DNA of 51,692 bases from QHWK01 sp035315685 (GCA_035315685.1 DATFXR010000447.1:1-51692), one strand, 5' to 3'; shown: positions 16,335 to 24,859, numbered from the stretch's first letter. Notes: generated from the letters alone by a model not told the origin. A program made the numbers and translations.

Positions 16335-18569
16335 CTAGGGTGTCTTTGGCTTCAATGCGTTCATGTAAGCTTCGTAGAGCACTGTGTCGGCGCCGACCAC
16401 ATAGCCCAACATATAGTTGCCACTGCCGGTGTGATCGTGTTGGCCGCCGGCCTTACAGGGACCTGGAGACGCTGCGCCTCCCCATGAAAGCACCTGGCAC
16501 TTGTGGCACCAGCGAAAATTATCCTGATAGTCCAGGGGAATTGTAGCGGCACCAGTTCTTATCGGCAGCACGTAGTTTCCGCTGCCGGTATGATCGTGCT
16601 GCCCGCCTCCAGAACAATTGCCCAGCGACGGGCTGCCGGCAAACGAAAGCCCCTGACATTTGTTGCACCAGCGCCAATTGCCCTGGCTGCCCGGGGGAAC
16701 TGGTGCGTTCATGGCAATACAGTAGTTACGGCTGCCGGTATGATCGTGTAATCCGCCGGCTGGACAATCTCCCAAACTTGCGTTTCCAGCAAAGGTTATT
16801 TCCTGGCATTTCTTGCACCACTGCCAGTTGTTTTGCAGACCCGCGCCCAGCACATCCGAATTCATGAACAGGGCGCCGAACACACCGGGACCGAACAGCG
16901 CGATCGACGTGCTGATGGTCGTGCCATTGGAGCCCCAACCACCATTCTTCTCGACCCAGCGGTAACCACTGCCATCGGTGAGGGTGTCCCATCCCAGCTG
17001 CGTCGACTGCATGTCCTGCCACTGGTCCGACGTGAGAATGCGACCGTCGTTCTGGTTCAGGCTGTAGAGGACCCTGGCAATGTCATCGATCGCGAGATAC
17101 CAACCAGCAGCGCCGACGCCAAGACTGTCATCACCCCAATCCACGCCGCTCGTCGTGCCGGGATATTTGTACGAGAAGGCATAGCCGGTGGCCTGCGGTC
17201 CGGCAGCCGGCGGCTTGGCATCGACTCCGATCGCGCCGACAGGTTCGAAGACATGTTTCTCGACAAGCTTGATGTACGCTGCAGCCAGTTTTGCGGCGCG
17301 GTTTGGCGGATCATCCACGAATCCGTCGATCCATGGCAGCAACACACGGAAGATGCCGAAGTTGTAGTTGCTGTAGCACCAATCGTGGTTGTTGGCATTG
17401 ATCGGGTTCATCGGATTGACAACGCTCGCGGGCTGGCACGGCGTGTTCTTGGTGGCGTCGACCGACTGCGTGAAGAAAGTCTTCAAGGTTGCATACGACT
17501 GATCGTTGTTGCCGTAGTCCTTGATTCCGCTTCGCTGCCCAAGCAATTGACGAAACGTGATCGCGGCCACATGGGGATCCAGGTGCCAGTCGCCCGGCAG
17601 ATGCCCACCAATACCTGAATCGAGACTCACGTGGTTCTTCGCCAACACCCGGATTGCCGCGAGCGCAGTCACGACCTTGCTGACGCTTGCCACTGGAATC
17701 TTGGTCGAAGGCAGAAACATTCGCGACGGCGCGTTCGCGTTCGTCCGCGCTTCGCCGTGCGAGTATGCTCCAATCGAGGCGCTCCCAACCGTGCAGGCAT
17801 AACCGACGACCTTGCCGTCGAGCCGCGCCATGATGTTCTTGTAGACGTCGTTGATCAACACACAGCGCGTCGCATCGCACACCTTTTCAGCGAGGACGGC
17901 GGCCGCCGTCATCGACCAGCCGCTGCCGTCCATGTCGAAGGCAACGGTGTGGATTGGCCCGTAGACCTCGCTGTAATAGCCCATCAGCATGTGCAGTTCA
18001 TCTGGAACGTTGCGATTGAAGTAAGCACCTTTGTCGTTGACGATGCTCCAGCTGTTGCCACCTTGTTGCGGAAACGCGACGCAGATGATCTTCGCGCCAT
18101 TCTGCGACAGCTCACCCATCTTCTGATGACACTCGTCGGGTATGTTTCGGTTGAAATAGGCGCCGCGGTCATTGACGATGCTCCAGCTGTTGCCGCCCTG
18201 GGGCGGAAACGCCACGGAAACGATCTTGGCGCCGTTCTGGGACAGTTCTCCCATCTTCTGATGGCACTCGTCGGGGACGTTCCGGTTGAAGTACGCGCCC
18301 TGGTTGTTGACGACGCTCCAGCCGCCTTGCGGAGGGAATGCGACGCGGACGATCCTGGCTCCGTTCTGCGAGAGATCGTGCATCTTCTGATGGCATTCGT
18401 CGGGAATATTGCGGTTGAAGTACGCACCGCTCTTCGCGACGATGCTCCAGCGATTGCCTCCGCCAGGCGGAAACGCGACCCAGATCACATCGTCGCCCGC
18501 CGAGACGAAGTCTTTCATCTTCTGATGGCACTCGTCAGAGATGTTCCGATTGAAGAATGCGATTGCCAT
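16335..18569 (-). CDS. Beta-lactamase-fold serine hydrolase with five N-terminal and three C-terminal repeats
   Basis: The product is 744 residues. Residues 1-225 hold five copies of a 43-48-residue unit of the form AYFNRNIPDECHQKM...NGAKI..VAFPPQGG..WSIVN. Residues about 250-590 are a class C beta-lactamase/penicillin-binding fold, with SVSK (Ser-x-x-Lys) in KIPVASVSKVVTALAA, YSN in DWCYSNYNFGIF and GWGSNGTTIS near the third motif. Residues about 595-730 hold three copies of a unit of the form W.WC.KCQ...F.G....G.C..GG.HDHTGSGNY, with CxxC, a third cysteine and HDH per copy, which suggests metal binding. No signal peptide is seen at MAIAFFNRN. The N-terminal repeats recall the repeated domain that precedes the beta-lactamase fold in fungal polyglycine hydrolases, but this is only a resemblance. 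The substrate is unknown. Confidence 0.8.
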   Translation of the reverse strand: MAIAFFNRNISDECHQKMKDFVSAGDDVIWVAFPPGGGNRWSIVAKSGAYFNRNIPDECHQKMHDLSQNGARIVRVAFPPQGGWSVVNNQGAYFNRNVPDECHQKMGELSQNGAKIVSVAFPPQGGNSWSIVNDRGAYFNRNIPDECHQKMGELSQNGAKIICVAFPQQGGNSWSIVNDKGAYFNRNVPDELHMLMGYYSEVYGPIHTVAFDMDGSGWSMTAAAVLAEKVCDATRCVLINDVYKNIMARLDGKVVGYACTVGSASIGAYSHGEARTNANAPSRMFLPSTKIPVASVSKVVTALAAIRVLAKNHVSLDSGIGGHLPGDWHLDPHVAAITFRQLLGQRSGIKDYGNNDQSYATLKTFFTQSVDATKNTPCQPASVVNPMNPINANNHDWCYSNYNFGIFRVLLPWIDGFVDDPPNRAAKLAAAYIKLVEKHVFEPVGAIGVDAKPPAAGPQATGYAFSYKYPGTTSGVDWGDDSLGVGAAGWYLAIDDIARVLYSLNQNDGRILTSDQWQDMQSTQLGWDTLTDGSGYRWVEKNGGWGSNGTTISTSIALFGPGVFGALFMNSDVLGAGLQNNWQWCKKCQEITFAGNASLGDCPAGGLHDHTGSRNYCIAMNAPVPPGSQGNWRWCNKCQGLSFAGSPSLGNCSGGGQHDHTGSGNYVLPIRTGAATIPLDYQDNFRWCHKCQVLSWGGAASPGPCKAGGQHDHTGSGNYMLGYVVGADTVLYEAYMNALKPKTP
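16385..16850 (-). repeat. Three coding repeats, CxxC/HDHTGS units
   Basis: Three copies of about 50 codons encode the C-terminal metal-site-like units. This part is visibly richer in A and T than the neighbouring genes, which fits late acquisition or exchange of the module. Confidence 0.7.
17990..18560 (-). repeat. Tandem coding repeat, about 129-144 bp period
   Basis: DNA encoding the N-terminal DECHQKM units of the beta-lactamase-like protein. The core CATCTTCTGATG (plus-strand reading) recurs near 18118, 18253, 18380 and 18517, so the copies are close in DNA as well as protein. Confidence 0.8.
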
Positions 18570-18792
18570 TGGGAATCACCATCCATCTTCGTGTGGACCA
18601 TTCCAAGCCGCGATCCGGTCGGTTCTCAGAACCGGGAATTTATGCTCGGGCGGCAACCACTGGCAACATCGGCGTGTCGGACCGATGACAAGCATCTCGT
18701 CGTCTCACACGCAGAACTGGGCGTTCTGATATGACTGTGAACGACACGATTGTCGAGAGCCGCTTCACAGAGTTTGGCACGATATCGTCGCG

Positions 18793-19686
18793 TCAGGTGA
18801 CCTTGCAGGTTGGGCAGTCGATCTCTATTGTCAACGTCTGATCAGCGCGTCTGATTGAGTACCGGGACTTGCCAGGTCCGATCGCTTTGATCGCGCGCCG
18901 CAGGTCGTCTTCGCTCGCAATCTTCTGCCCGTTGATCGCAGCGATAACATCGCCGGTCTGGAGTCCCGCGGCTTGTGCCGGGCCACTCTCAACGCGCCAG
19001 ACGACGGCGCCGGATGCAAGGCCAAGCGGTTGGGCCCGTTCCGGCGGGAGGAACAAGATGTGCAGTCCCAACTCCTGGGCTTGGAAGACTTTTCCCGCGA
19101 TCGGGCCCGGCCAGTTGCGGCGGACGATGTCGATGATCGTCGCGCCCACGACGTAGGCTGAGTAGGCACCCGCCGCGAGCAGGATGACCGCGACCACCGC
19201 GAGTACCCATCGCAGGCGGATCACCCGGCGATTCGGCACCACCGGCGTCCGGACGAGAACGCTCGGAGCGATGACTGGTTTCTCTTCGCGTCCGGCGTGC
19301 CCAAGGATCTCGTCGATCCGTTCCGTGAGTTTGTCCAGCTCGGGATGCGACGCGCCGGGCTGCCAGTCCGATAGGTTCGCTCCGTTCATCAGGCGGAACG
19401 CCAGCGGCGCTTCGACGGATTCGAGAAACACTGGGACGAGAATGCCGCGACGCTCTCCATCGGACGCTTCGCTCCTCACCCAGCGCGAGGCGACCGACGT
19501 GCGAGACCAGAGGACGATGACGCAGCGTGCGGCCGCTATGGCATCCTCGATCACCGTGTCGAAGCGTTGGCCGACGGGAACTTTCCGGTCCCACCAGACA
19601 GACCACCCGCGCGACTCGAGCGCCTCCGCCAGCGCCTGCGCGCGCGGACGATCTTCCGTCGCATAGCTGATGAAGATATCAGCCAC
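18793..19686 (-). CDS. TIR domain, membrane segment and PDZ domain fusion
   Basis: The product is 297 residues. Residues 1-130 are a bacterial TIR domain: DIFISYATEDRPRAQALAEA, SVWWDRKVPVG, then CVIVLWSRTSVASRWVRSEA, with the glutamate E73 at the place of the NADase catalytic glutamate. A hydrophobic segment follows (RWVLAVVAVILLAAGAYSAY, about 159-178). Residues about 195-290 are a PDZ domain (GAVVWRVESGPAQAAGLQTG, then GDVIAAINGQKI). The tail ends CPTCKVT. TIR domains either cleave NAD or act as adaptors. PDZ domains bind peptide C-termini, usually in periplasmic proteases. The order predicts a cytoplasmic TIR joined to a periplasmic PDZ. It is an unusual pairing and the role is unknown. 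Confidence 0.85.
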   Translation of the reverse strand: MADIFISYATEDRPRAQALAEALESRGWSVWWDRKVPVGQRFDTVIEDAIAAARCVIVLWSRTSVASRWVRSEASDGERRGILVPVFLESVEAPLAFRLMNGANLSDWQPGASHPELDKLTERIDEILGHAGREEKPVIAPSVLVRTPVVPNRRVIRLRWVLAVVAVILLAAGAYSAYVVGATIIDIVRRNWPGPIAGKVFQAQELGLHILFLPPERAQPLGLASGAVVWRVESGPAQAAGLQTGDVIAAINGQKIASEDDLRRAIKAIGPGKSRYSIRRADQTLTIEIDCPTCKVT

Positions 19687-19726
19687 TGGGTCGACCGCAT
19701 GATCGCGCCGCCGAGCGGCGCGCCCT

Positions 19727-20066
19727 CTATGACCGCATCATTTTCTCCCGCTGATGTCGGCCAACGTGCACTGATTCTACGTAACGTGATGCAGCAGCCG
19801 TCAGCAAGCGGAACGCGTTGGTGCGGTTGAACTTGCGGCGGATGAGCCGGTGCTCGGCTCCGCATGTCATGGAACTCGCCCTCCGCCAGGGCGTCAGCCA
19901 GCCGCTCGATCTTGAACAGTGCCACGGCCAGGTTCGCTGTACTGTCCGGCTGCTCACGATTCCAGACTCTGATCTGCGCGATCTGGTTCAAACGGCTTTC
20001 GGCGCGCGCGTTGCGGACTTTGCCGTCTTCGACCGCCAACTGGCGCAGGCACGGCCAAGCGAGCAT
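19727..20066 (-). pseudogene. Possible frameshifted small gene
   Basis: The first part, from ATG 20066, reads as a helical segment (LFKIERLADALAEGEFHDM) with codon use like the neighbours. After about 70 codons that frame decays, and the next frame reads LIRRKFNRTNAFRLLTAAAS to TAG at 19727. This could be one gene broken by an indel, or chance. No family is recognised. Confidence 0.2.
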
Positions 20067-20104
20067 CGGTCGGCTGGCGGCTCGGCGGCACCCTTGACGC
20101 GCGA

Positions 20105-20120
20105 GTTAGCATGTGCTAAC
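20105..20120. promoter_or_regulatory. Palindromic operator-like site 1
   Basis: GTTAGCA-TG-TGCTAAC is a 7-bp perfect inverted repeat. It has the size and symmetry of TetR-type operators, and the same sequence recurs 137 bp downstream. Confidence 0.6.
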
Positions 20121-20241
20121 TTTCGACACCGTGAGGGCGATGTTGCCGTTTTCGATCACCGACACTATCCGTCGGCCGCGTGGCCCACATGCGATGTTCG
20201 GTGCGCCGCGGACTCATCGGCGAAATTTTTTTGCCGTGATA

Positions 20242-20257
20242 GTTAGCATGCGCTAAC
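20242..20257. promoter_or_regulatory. Palindromic operator-like site 2
   Basis: GTTAGC-ATGC-GCTAAC differs from site 1 at one central base only. It lies 90 bp before the likely start of the alpha/beta hydrolase at 20347 and directly after a T-rich stretch (20225-20232). Confidence 0.6.
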
Positions 20258-20346
20258 GGATGGATGACGTGGAAAGGACCGATCGATCGGGGGCGGGCGT
20301 TCGCCCTGCTCTGCCCGAGACACGCATCGAGGAGCTCTCGACAACC

Positions 20347-21285
20347 ATGCGAATCACAACACCGCTCGCCATCGATCGAACGCTCACGCTCGACGTCGCC
20401 GGTTCGCGTCAGCGCGTTCGCCTCTGCGCCGCACGCACCGGACTCCCGCCATTGCTCGTCGTCCAGGGCGGCCCGGCGTTGCCGCTGCTGCACGAAGTCC
20501 CGAGGTTTCAGCGCCTGCTGAAACTGGAAGAGGACTTCCTCGTCTTGTACTGGGATCAACGAGGATGTGGGGACGCGGCAAAGACGGACGCGAGCGGCGT
20601 GTCCTGGCAGCAACAGATCGACGATCTACGGACCGTGCTGGCATGGTTCCACGGCGAGACGAAGCAGCGGGTCACGATGCTGGGCATTTCGATCGGCGCC
20701 ACGCTGGCCCTGCGAGCCGCCGAGCATGAATCCGCGCGCGTCAAAGCGATCCTCGGTGTTTCACCTGACCTGCAGACCACCCGCAGTGACGAGGTCGCCG
20801 CCATGTTTCTTCGGGAGCAAGCGCGCCGTGATGGCAACCGCTTGAGCCGGCGCGTGGCGAAACTGCAGCCGCCGCCGTACGTGGATCCCGCCGCGTTCCA
20901 GGCGCGCGCCCGTTTACTGGCCGATCTCGGCACGATCGAATACGGGAAGACGTTCCGCGCACAGGTGCGGCAGACGCTGATCGGGATGGTCGGCGCCTAC
21001 GGAGTCGTCGGCACCGTCAAGGCGCTTCGCAACATGACACTGGTGCTGCGCCGCATGCTGCCCGAAATCGTCCCACTCAATCTGTTTGACAATCCATCCC
21101 GTGTGGCAGTGCCGGTTCATTGCGTATTCGGCGAGCAGGACGCGCTGACGTCCGCGGAGATGGCAGAGCGATTGCCAGCGGCGATTGCAGCCCCCGCCTG
21201 CACCGCCGTCCGTGTCCCCAATGCCGGGCACATGGTTCATTTCGATCGGCCGGACGTCGTGCGATCGATCGCGAGGAACGTATGA
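20347..21285 (+). CDS. Alpha/beta hydrolase (proline iminopeptidase-like)
   Basis: The product is 312 residues from ATG 20347 (MRITTPLAIDRTL), behind GAGGAG. A start at 20260 would begin 3 bp after the second palindrome and add 29 unconserved residues. The oxyanion region is LLVVQGGPALPLL, then LYWDQRGCGDA, as in proline iminopeptidases. The nucleophile elbow is MLGISIGATLALRAAE (G-x-S-x-G). The acid is probably in VFGEQDALTSA and the histidine in NAGHMVHFDRPD. The family hydrolyses N-terminal proline peptides, esters or lactones, and the substrate cannot be read from the sequence. The stop overlaps the start of the next gene as ATGA. The two probably form one operon under the palindromic sites. 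Confidence 0.85.
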   Translation: MRITTPLAIDRTLTLDVAGSRQRVRLCAARTGLPPLLVVQGGPALPLLHEVPRFQRLLKLEEDFLVLYWDQRGCGDAAKTDASGVSWQQQIDDLRTVLAWFHGETKQRVTMLGISIGATLALRAAEHESARVKAILGVSPDLQTTRSDEVAAMFLREQARRDGNRLSRRVAKLQPPPYVDPAAFQARARLLADLGTIEYGKTFRAQVRQTLIGMVGAYGVVGTVKALRNMTLVLRRMLPEIVPLNLFDNPSRVAVPVHCVFGEQDALTSAEMAERLPAAIAAPACTAVRVPNAGHMVHFDRPDVVRSIARNV

Positions 21286-22133
21286 ACATCCGCGCGATCC
21301 AGACCGGCTCGGTCCGTATCAAGAGCGCGCAGGTCCAGGGGCGAGGACGCGGGCTGCGACGACGGCTCGCGATATTCGCCGATCGCGACTGGACGGAGTG
21401 GCTTCCGACCTACGCCTGGGTCATCGAGCACCCGGAAGGGGTGATCGTGGTGGATACGGGCCAGGGAACACACTTGCTCGAAAGCGCCCTGCATCCGTAC
21501 CGCCGATGGGAGGTGGCGTTCCGGATCGAGCCGGATCAGGAGATCGGGCCGCAGCTGCGCGCTCTCGGCATCGGGCCACACGATGTGAAACAGGTCGTGC
21601 TCACGCACCTCCACATCGATCATGATGGCGGCCTCGCGCACTTCCCTCGGAGCGAGATTCTCGTGTCTCGCGGTGAACTTCGCAACGCACGCGGATGGAT
21701 GGGCCGCGCGCGCGGATACCTGCCGCATCGGTGGCCCTCGTGGTTCGATCCGGTCCCGCTCGATCTCACCGCCGGAACCTTCGGCCCGTTCGCGGCGAGC
21801 AAGCGCCTGACGCAGGCCGGTGACGTCGTCGCGGTGGCGACTCCCGGACACACGCCCGATCACCTGTCAGTGGCAGTGGCGGCTGGGGGCATCACGTACT
21901 TCCTGGCCGGAGATGCGTCGTATAGCGAGGAACTGATGCTCGCCGGCCAGGTCGACGGTGTCTGCGCCGACGACGAATTGGCCGGGAGGACGCTCGGCGC
22001 GATCCGCCGCCTTTCCAAGCAGCGTCCGACGGTCTACCTGCCGACGCACGATTCCGAATCCGCAGCGCGTCTGGCCGGCGGCCGCGTCGTCGCCGCATCT
22101 GTAGAAGACGACGAGCGACGAAGCGGCGATTGA
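21282..22133 (+). CDS. MBL-fold hydrolase, N-acyl-homoserine-lactonase-like
   Basis: The product is 283 residues, starting in the ATGA overlap with the preceding hydrolase. The metal-binding motif is HLHIDHDGG (H109, H111, D113, H114), followed by a further histidine in ATPGHTPDHLSV, the aspartate in FLAGDASY and the final histidine in YLPTHDSESA. The spacing and the YAWVIEHPEGVIVVDTGQG entry resemble AiiA-type lactonases, which open the lactone ring of acyl-homoserine-lactone signals. Other lactones are equally possible. It is cytoplasmic, with no signal peptide. Coupling to an alpha/beta hydrolase suggests two steps on one ester or lactone compound. Confidence 0.85.
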   Translation: MNIRAIQTGSVRIKSAQVQGRGRGLRRRLAIFADRDWTEWLPTYAWVIEHPEGVIVVDTGQGTHLLESALHPYRRWEVAFRIEPDQEIGPQLRALGIGPHDVKQVVLTHLHIDHDGGLAHFPRSEILVSRGELRNARGWMGRARGYLPHRWPSWFDPVPLDLTAGTFGPFAASKRLTQAGDVVAVATPGHTPDHLSVAVAAGGITYFLAGDASYSEELMLAGQVDGVCADDELAGRTLGAIRRLSKQRPTVYLPTHDSESAARLAGGRVVAASVEDDERRSGD

Positions 22134-22263
22134 GCGAGCGCCGGATGAACCGGGCTACACTGGCAGGACCTTCGGGAGCCCGTTACGGTTTACGCCACCG
22201 CCTTCGAGCGCTGCCGCAGCGCATCAGCGAGCGACGTGGAGCTCGGCGCGAAAGAGGACCTCG

Positions 22264-23412
22264 ATGCCCGTGTACCTCGATCACAACGCCACGACGCCAG
22301 TGCTTCCCGAAGTGGTTGACGCGATGCTCCCGTATCTACGCGAGCACTTCGGCAATCCGTCGAGTGAACATGCGATCGGTCGCCGAGCTCGCACCGCCGT
22401 GGACGAGTCGCGACAGCGAGTCGCGGCGATCCTGGGCTGCTCGGCTGACGAGATCGTTTTCACGTCTGGCGGCACGGAGGCGAACAATCTCGCCATCCGC
22501 GGTGTGGCCGAGGCGCGGCGCGACCTCCGGCACGTCATTACGTCGGTGATCGAACATCCGGCAACCGCGAACCCCTGCCGATGGCTGGAGCGTCACGGCT
22601 ACCGAGTGTCACGGGTTGGCGTGACAGGTGACGGCCGCGTGCAGATCCAGGACGTGGAAACGGCGCTTGCGACTGGTAACACGGCCATCGTGACGGTCAT
22701 GCATACGAACAACGAGACCGGCGTCGTCCAGCCGATCGCGGACATCGCGCGACTCGCTCGTGGCTGCGGAGCGATCGTTCACACTGATGCCGCTCAATCG
22801 ATCGGCAAGATTCCGGTGAGTGTCGACGCGCTGGGTGTCGACCTGCTGTCAGTCGCTGGTCACAAGCTCTACGCGCCGAAGGGTGTGGGGGCTCTGTTCG
22901 TCCGCCGCGGCACGCCGCTCGCGGCGTTGGTACTCGGTGCCGGCCACGAGCGCGGCATCCGGCCCGGGACCGAGAACGTCGCAGCGATCGTTGGACTTGG
23001 GGTCGCCTGCGAGATCGCGTGCCGCGATATGGCCGCGTGGACCGCGCGCGTCCGTCGGCTCCGCGATGAATTGTGGAGGCTGCTCCGCGAGCACGTGCCC
23101 GGCCTCGCGCTCAACGGGCACATTCTGGACCGCCTGCCGAATACTTTGAACATCCGCTTCCCGTCTGTTTCGGGGCCCGCGTTGCTCGCCGCTGCACCAG
23201 AGATCGCCGCCTCGACAGGGTCAGCCTGTCATGACGGGCGGGACTCGGCCTCGGCCGTGATTCTCGCGATGGGCATACCGGCCGCCGAGGCCGTCGGTTC
23301 CGTGCGTCTCACGCTCGGGCGCGGGACCACCGACGACGATATTGCGCAGGCAGCTGACGTACTTGCGCGGGCGTGGCAATCGCTCAGGGGCGCGTCGCCT
23401 GCGGCCAATTGA
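22264..23412 (+). CDS. Cysteine desulfurase, NifS/IscS class
   Basis: The 382-residue protein starts at ATG 22264 (MPVYLDHNATTPVLPEVVDA), typical of the family. The PLP lysine is K201 in SVAGHKLYAPKGVG and the sulfur-accepting cysteine is C322 in STGSACHDGRDS. Other family motifs are SGGTEANNLA, HTNNETGV and RPGTENV. The enzyme takes sulfur from cysteine to form a protein persulfide for Fe-S clusters or thio-cofactors. Some members also act on selenocysteine, but nothing here shows that. No iscU or sufU is adjacent. It reads rightwards and converges on the glycosyltransferase at 23546. Confidence 0.93.
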   Translation: MPVYLDHNATTPVLPEVVDAMLPYLREHFGNPSSEHAIGRRARTAVDESRQRVAAILGCSADEIVFTSGGTEANNLAIRGVAEARRDLRHVITSVIEHPATANPCRWLERHGYRVSRVGVTGDGRVQIQDVETALATGNTAIVTVMHTNNETGVVQPIADIARLARGCGAIVHTDAAQSIGKIPVSVDALGVDLLSVAGHKLYAPKGVGALFVRRGTPLAALVLGAGHERGIRPGTENVAAIVGLGVACEIACRDMAAWTARVRRLRDELWRLLREHVPGLALNGHILDRLPNTLNIRFPSVSGPALLAAAPEIAASTGSACHDGRDSASAVILAMGIPAAEAVGSVRLTLGRGTTDDDIAQAADVLARAWQSLRGASPAAN

Positions 23413-23545
23413 CCTGCGCGTTCGTGGGCCGCTGGTGAAGCGATGGCCATCTTCGTTCTCGTGGAAGATCGCACGCTCGTTGCGCGAGCAACGGGTGTCG
23501 CGATGATCACGGCCGGCGGCCGCGTCTGGAGCGCAAGCTTCTAGG

Positions 23546-24859
23546 CTAGGCCGGGGCTCGGGCCGCCTCACCCGGCCGGCCGTCGCCTGACGATGTTGCG
23601 CGGCAAGCATCGAGCCACGTTCTAAGCAGGATTGACGTACCGATCGAGACGTCATGGTCGGCCGCCATTGCCTTTGCGCGAGCTCGCAACTGGTTGAACT
23701 GCTCCGATCGCGCCAGCTCGTGAAGGTACTGGAATACACCGTCGTCGAACTCGTCGACGACGACGCCGGATCCGTAAGACGATATCAGATCTGCCGCGGG
23801 TGTCCCTCGCAGTGCGACGGCTGGAGTTCCGCAGGCTGCGGCCTCGAGCAGAACCAGGCCGAGCGTATCGCTGCGTGTTGGTATCAGCAGAAAATGTATG
23901 GCTCGGTACATCGCCACGAGATCGTCGCCGTGCTTGTAGCCGACAAACTCGGCGCGCGCTCGCGCGAAGCGTGCTCGCTCTGGTCCATCGCCAACAATCA
24001 CCAACCGACAGCCGAGACGCTTCATCGTGTCGGCACAACTCACGATTCGGGAGAGATTTTTCTCCTTTGCGATTCTGCCAACGAACCCGAATACAATCCG
24101 ATGCGAGTCTTGAACGCTCGAGCGTGTCGCGTCGGCGGTCGCAAACCGCCGAACATCGGCGAACGCCGAGGCGTAGAGAAGCTTCCGCTTCAGCGCGCTG
24201 CCGAGGCATTGCTGGGTTCTGGCAGTATGGGCGATGAGAAAATGGCATCGTCCGTAGATCAGCCGGTCCCACCCACGGGCGATCCGTCGTGCCAGGACGA
24301 CTCTCAGCGGTAACGGAATCAGGGACGGCAGATACTCGCTTACGTAAGCGGGCCAATTGGTATGGTAAAAGCCGACGGACGGCTTTCGATATCTGACGGC
24401 GTAGCGCATCGCTGACAAGCCCAGAAAGCCCTGCGTCGCAATGTGGACCAGGTCGACATGCCCGTACATGGATTCAAGGTTTCTGAAGTCCGTGTGCCTG
24501 ACATATCCCGTGACGAGCTCCGGATACTGTGGTAGGTGGAATCGGAACCGCGGCGCCATTCCGATCACCCTGTGACCGTCGCCAATCGATCGGTCACATG
24601 CGTGATCGGTCGGATGCACGATCAACAGCCGACAGCATCCCGGGAATTGTTCGTCCAGAGAGCGAATCACAGCTCGATACAGCGTCGTGATGCCGTTGGT
24701 CTGGTCCCAGCAATCTGTTGCGATCAACACCAGGCGTGCGCTGCGTGCGTCGCGGAGGTTGGGATGGATCTGCAAGTCGTTCGCGACTCGCCGGAGGGTT
24801 CCCATCTGAAGATTCATCAGGACCCTGGCTGCTGCAGCTCGTTCACGCGCCGTGGCCAC
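23546..24859 (-). CDS. Glycosyltransferase, GT4 family
   Basis: The product is up to 437 residues. The start is uncertain: GTG at 24859 overlaps the preceding gene by 17 bp, and an internal ATG lies at 24817. The N-terminal Rossmann domain has LVLIATDCWDQTNGITTLYR, the entry motif of GT4 enzymes. The C-terminal domain has FGFVGRIAKEKNLSRI, VGDGPERARF, FLLIPTRSDTLGLVLLEAAA and CGTPAV, the donor-binding E-x7-E motif. These enzymes transfer a sugar from a nucleotide sugar with retention. The overlap with the adenylation-carrier-thioesterase gene indicates an operon, so it may glycosylate that enzyme's product. It resembles glycolipid (MGDG/DGDG type) synthases in the RYRKPSVGFYHTNWPAYV part. Confidence 0.88.
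   Translation of the reverse strand: MATARERAAAARVLMNLQMGTLRRVANDLQIHPNLRDARSARLVLIATDCWDQTNGITTLYRAVIRSLDEQFPGCCRLLIVHPTDHACDRSIGDGHRVIGMAPRFRFHLPQYPELVTGYVRHTDFRNLESMYGHVDLVHIATQGFLGLSAMRYAVRYRKPSVGFYHTNWPAYVSEYLPSLIPLPLRVVLARRIARGWDRLIYGRCHFLIAHTARTQQCLGSALKRKLLYASAFADVRRFATADATRSSVQDSHRIVFGFVGRIAKEKNLSRIVSCADTMKRLGCRLVIVGDGPERARFARARAEFVGYKHGDDLVAMYRAIHFLLIPTRSDTLGLVLLEAAACGTPAVALRGTPAADLISSYGSGVVVDEFDDGVFQYLHELARSEQFNQLRARAKAMAADHDVSIGTSILLRTWLDACRATSSGDGRPGEAARAPA

Larger units (their letters stand above)
19687..20346. other. Intergenic region with two palindromes and a possible degraded gene
   Basis: The stretch holds the two operator-like palindromes listed separately. The minus strand from 20066 to 19727 may hold a broken frame. 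It reads from ATG 20066 through LAVALFKIERLADALAEGEF, and then continues better in another frame as HRLIRRKFNRTNAFRLLTAA to a stop at 19727. I do not recognise the family. Confidence 0.3.
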
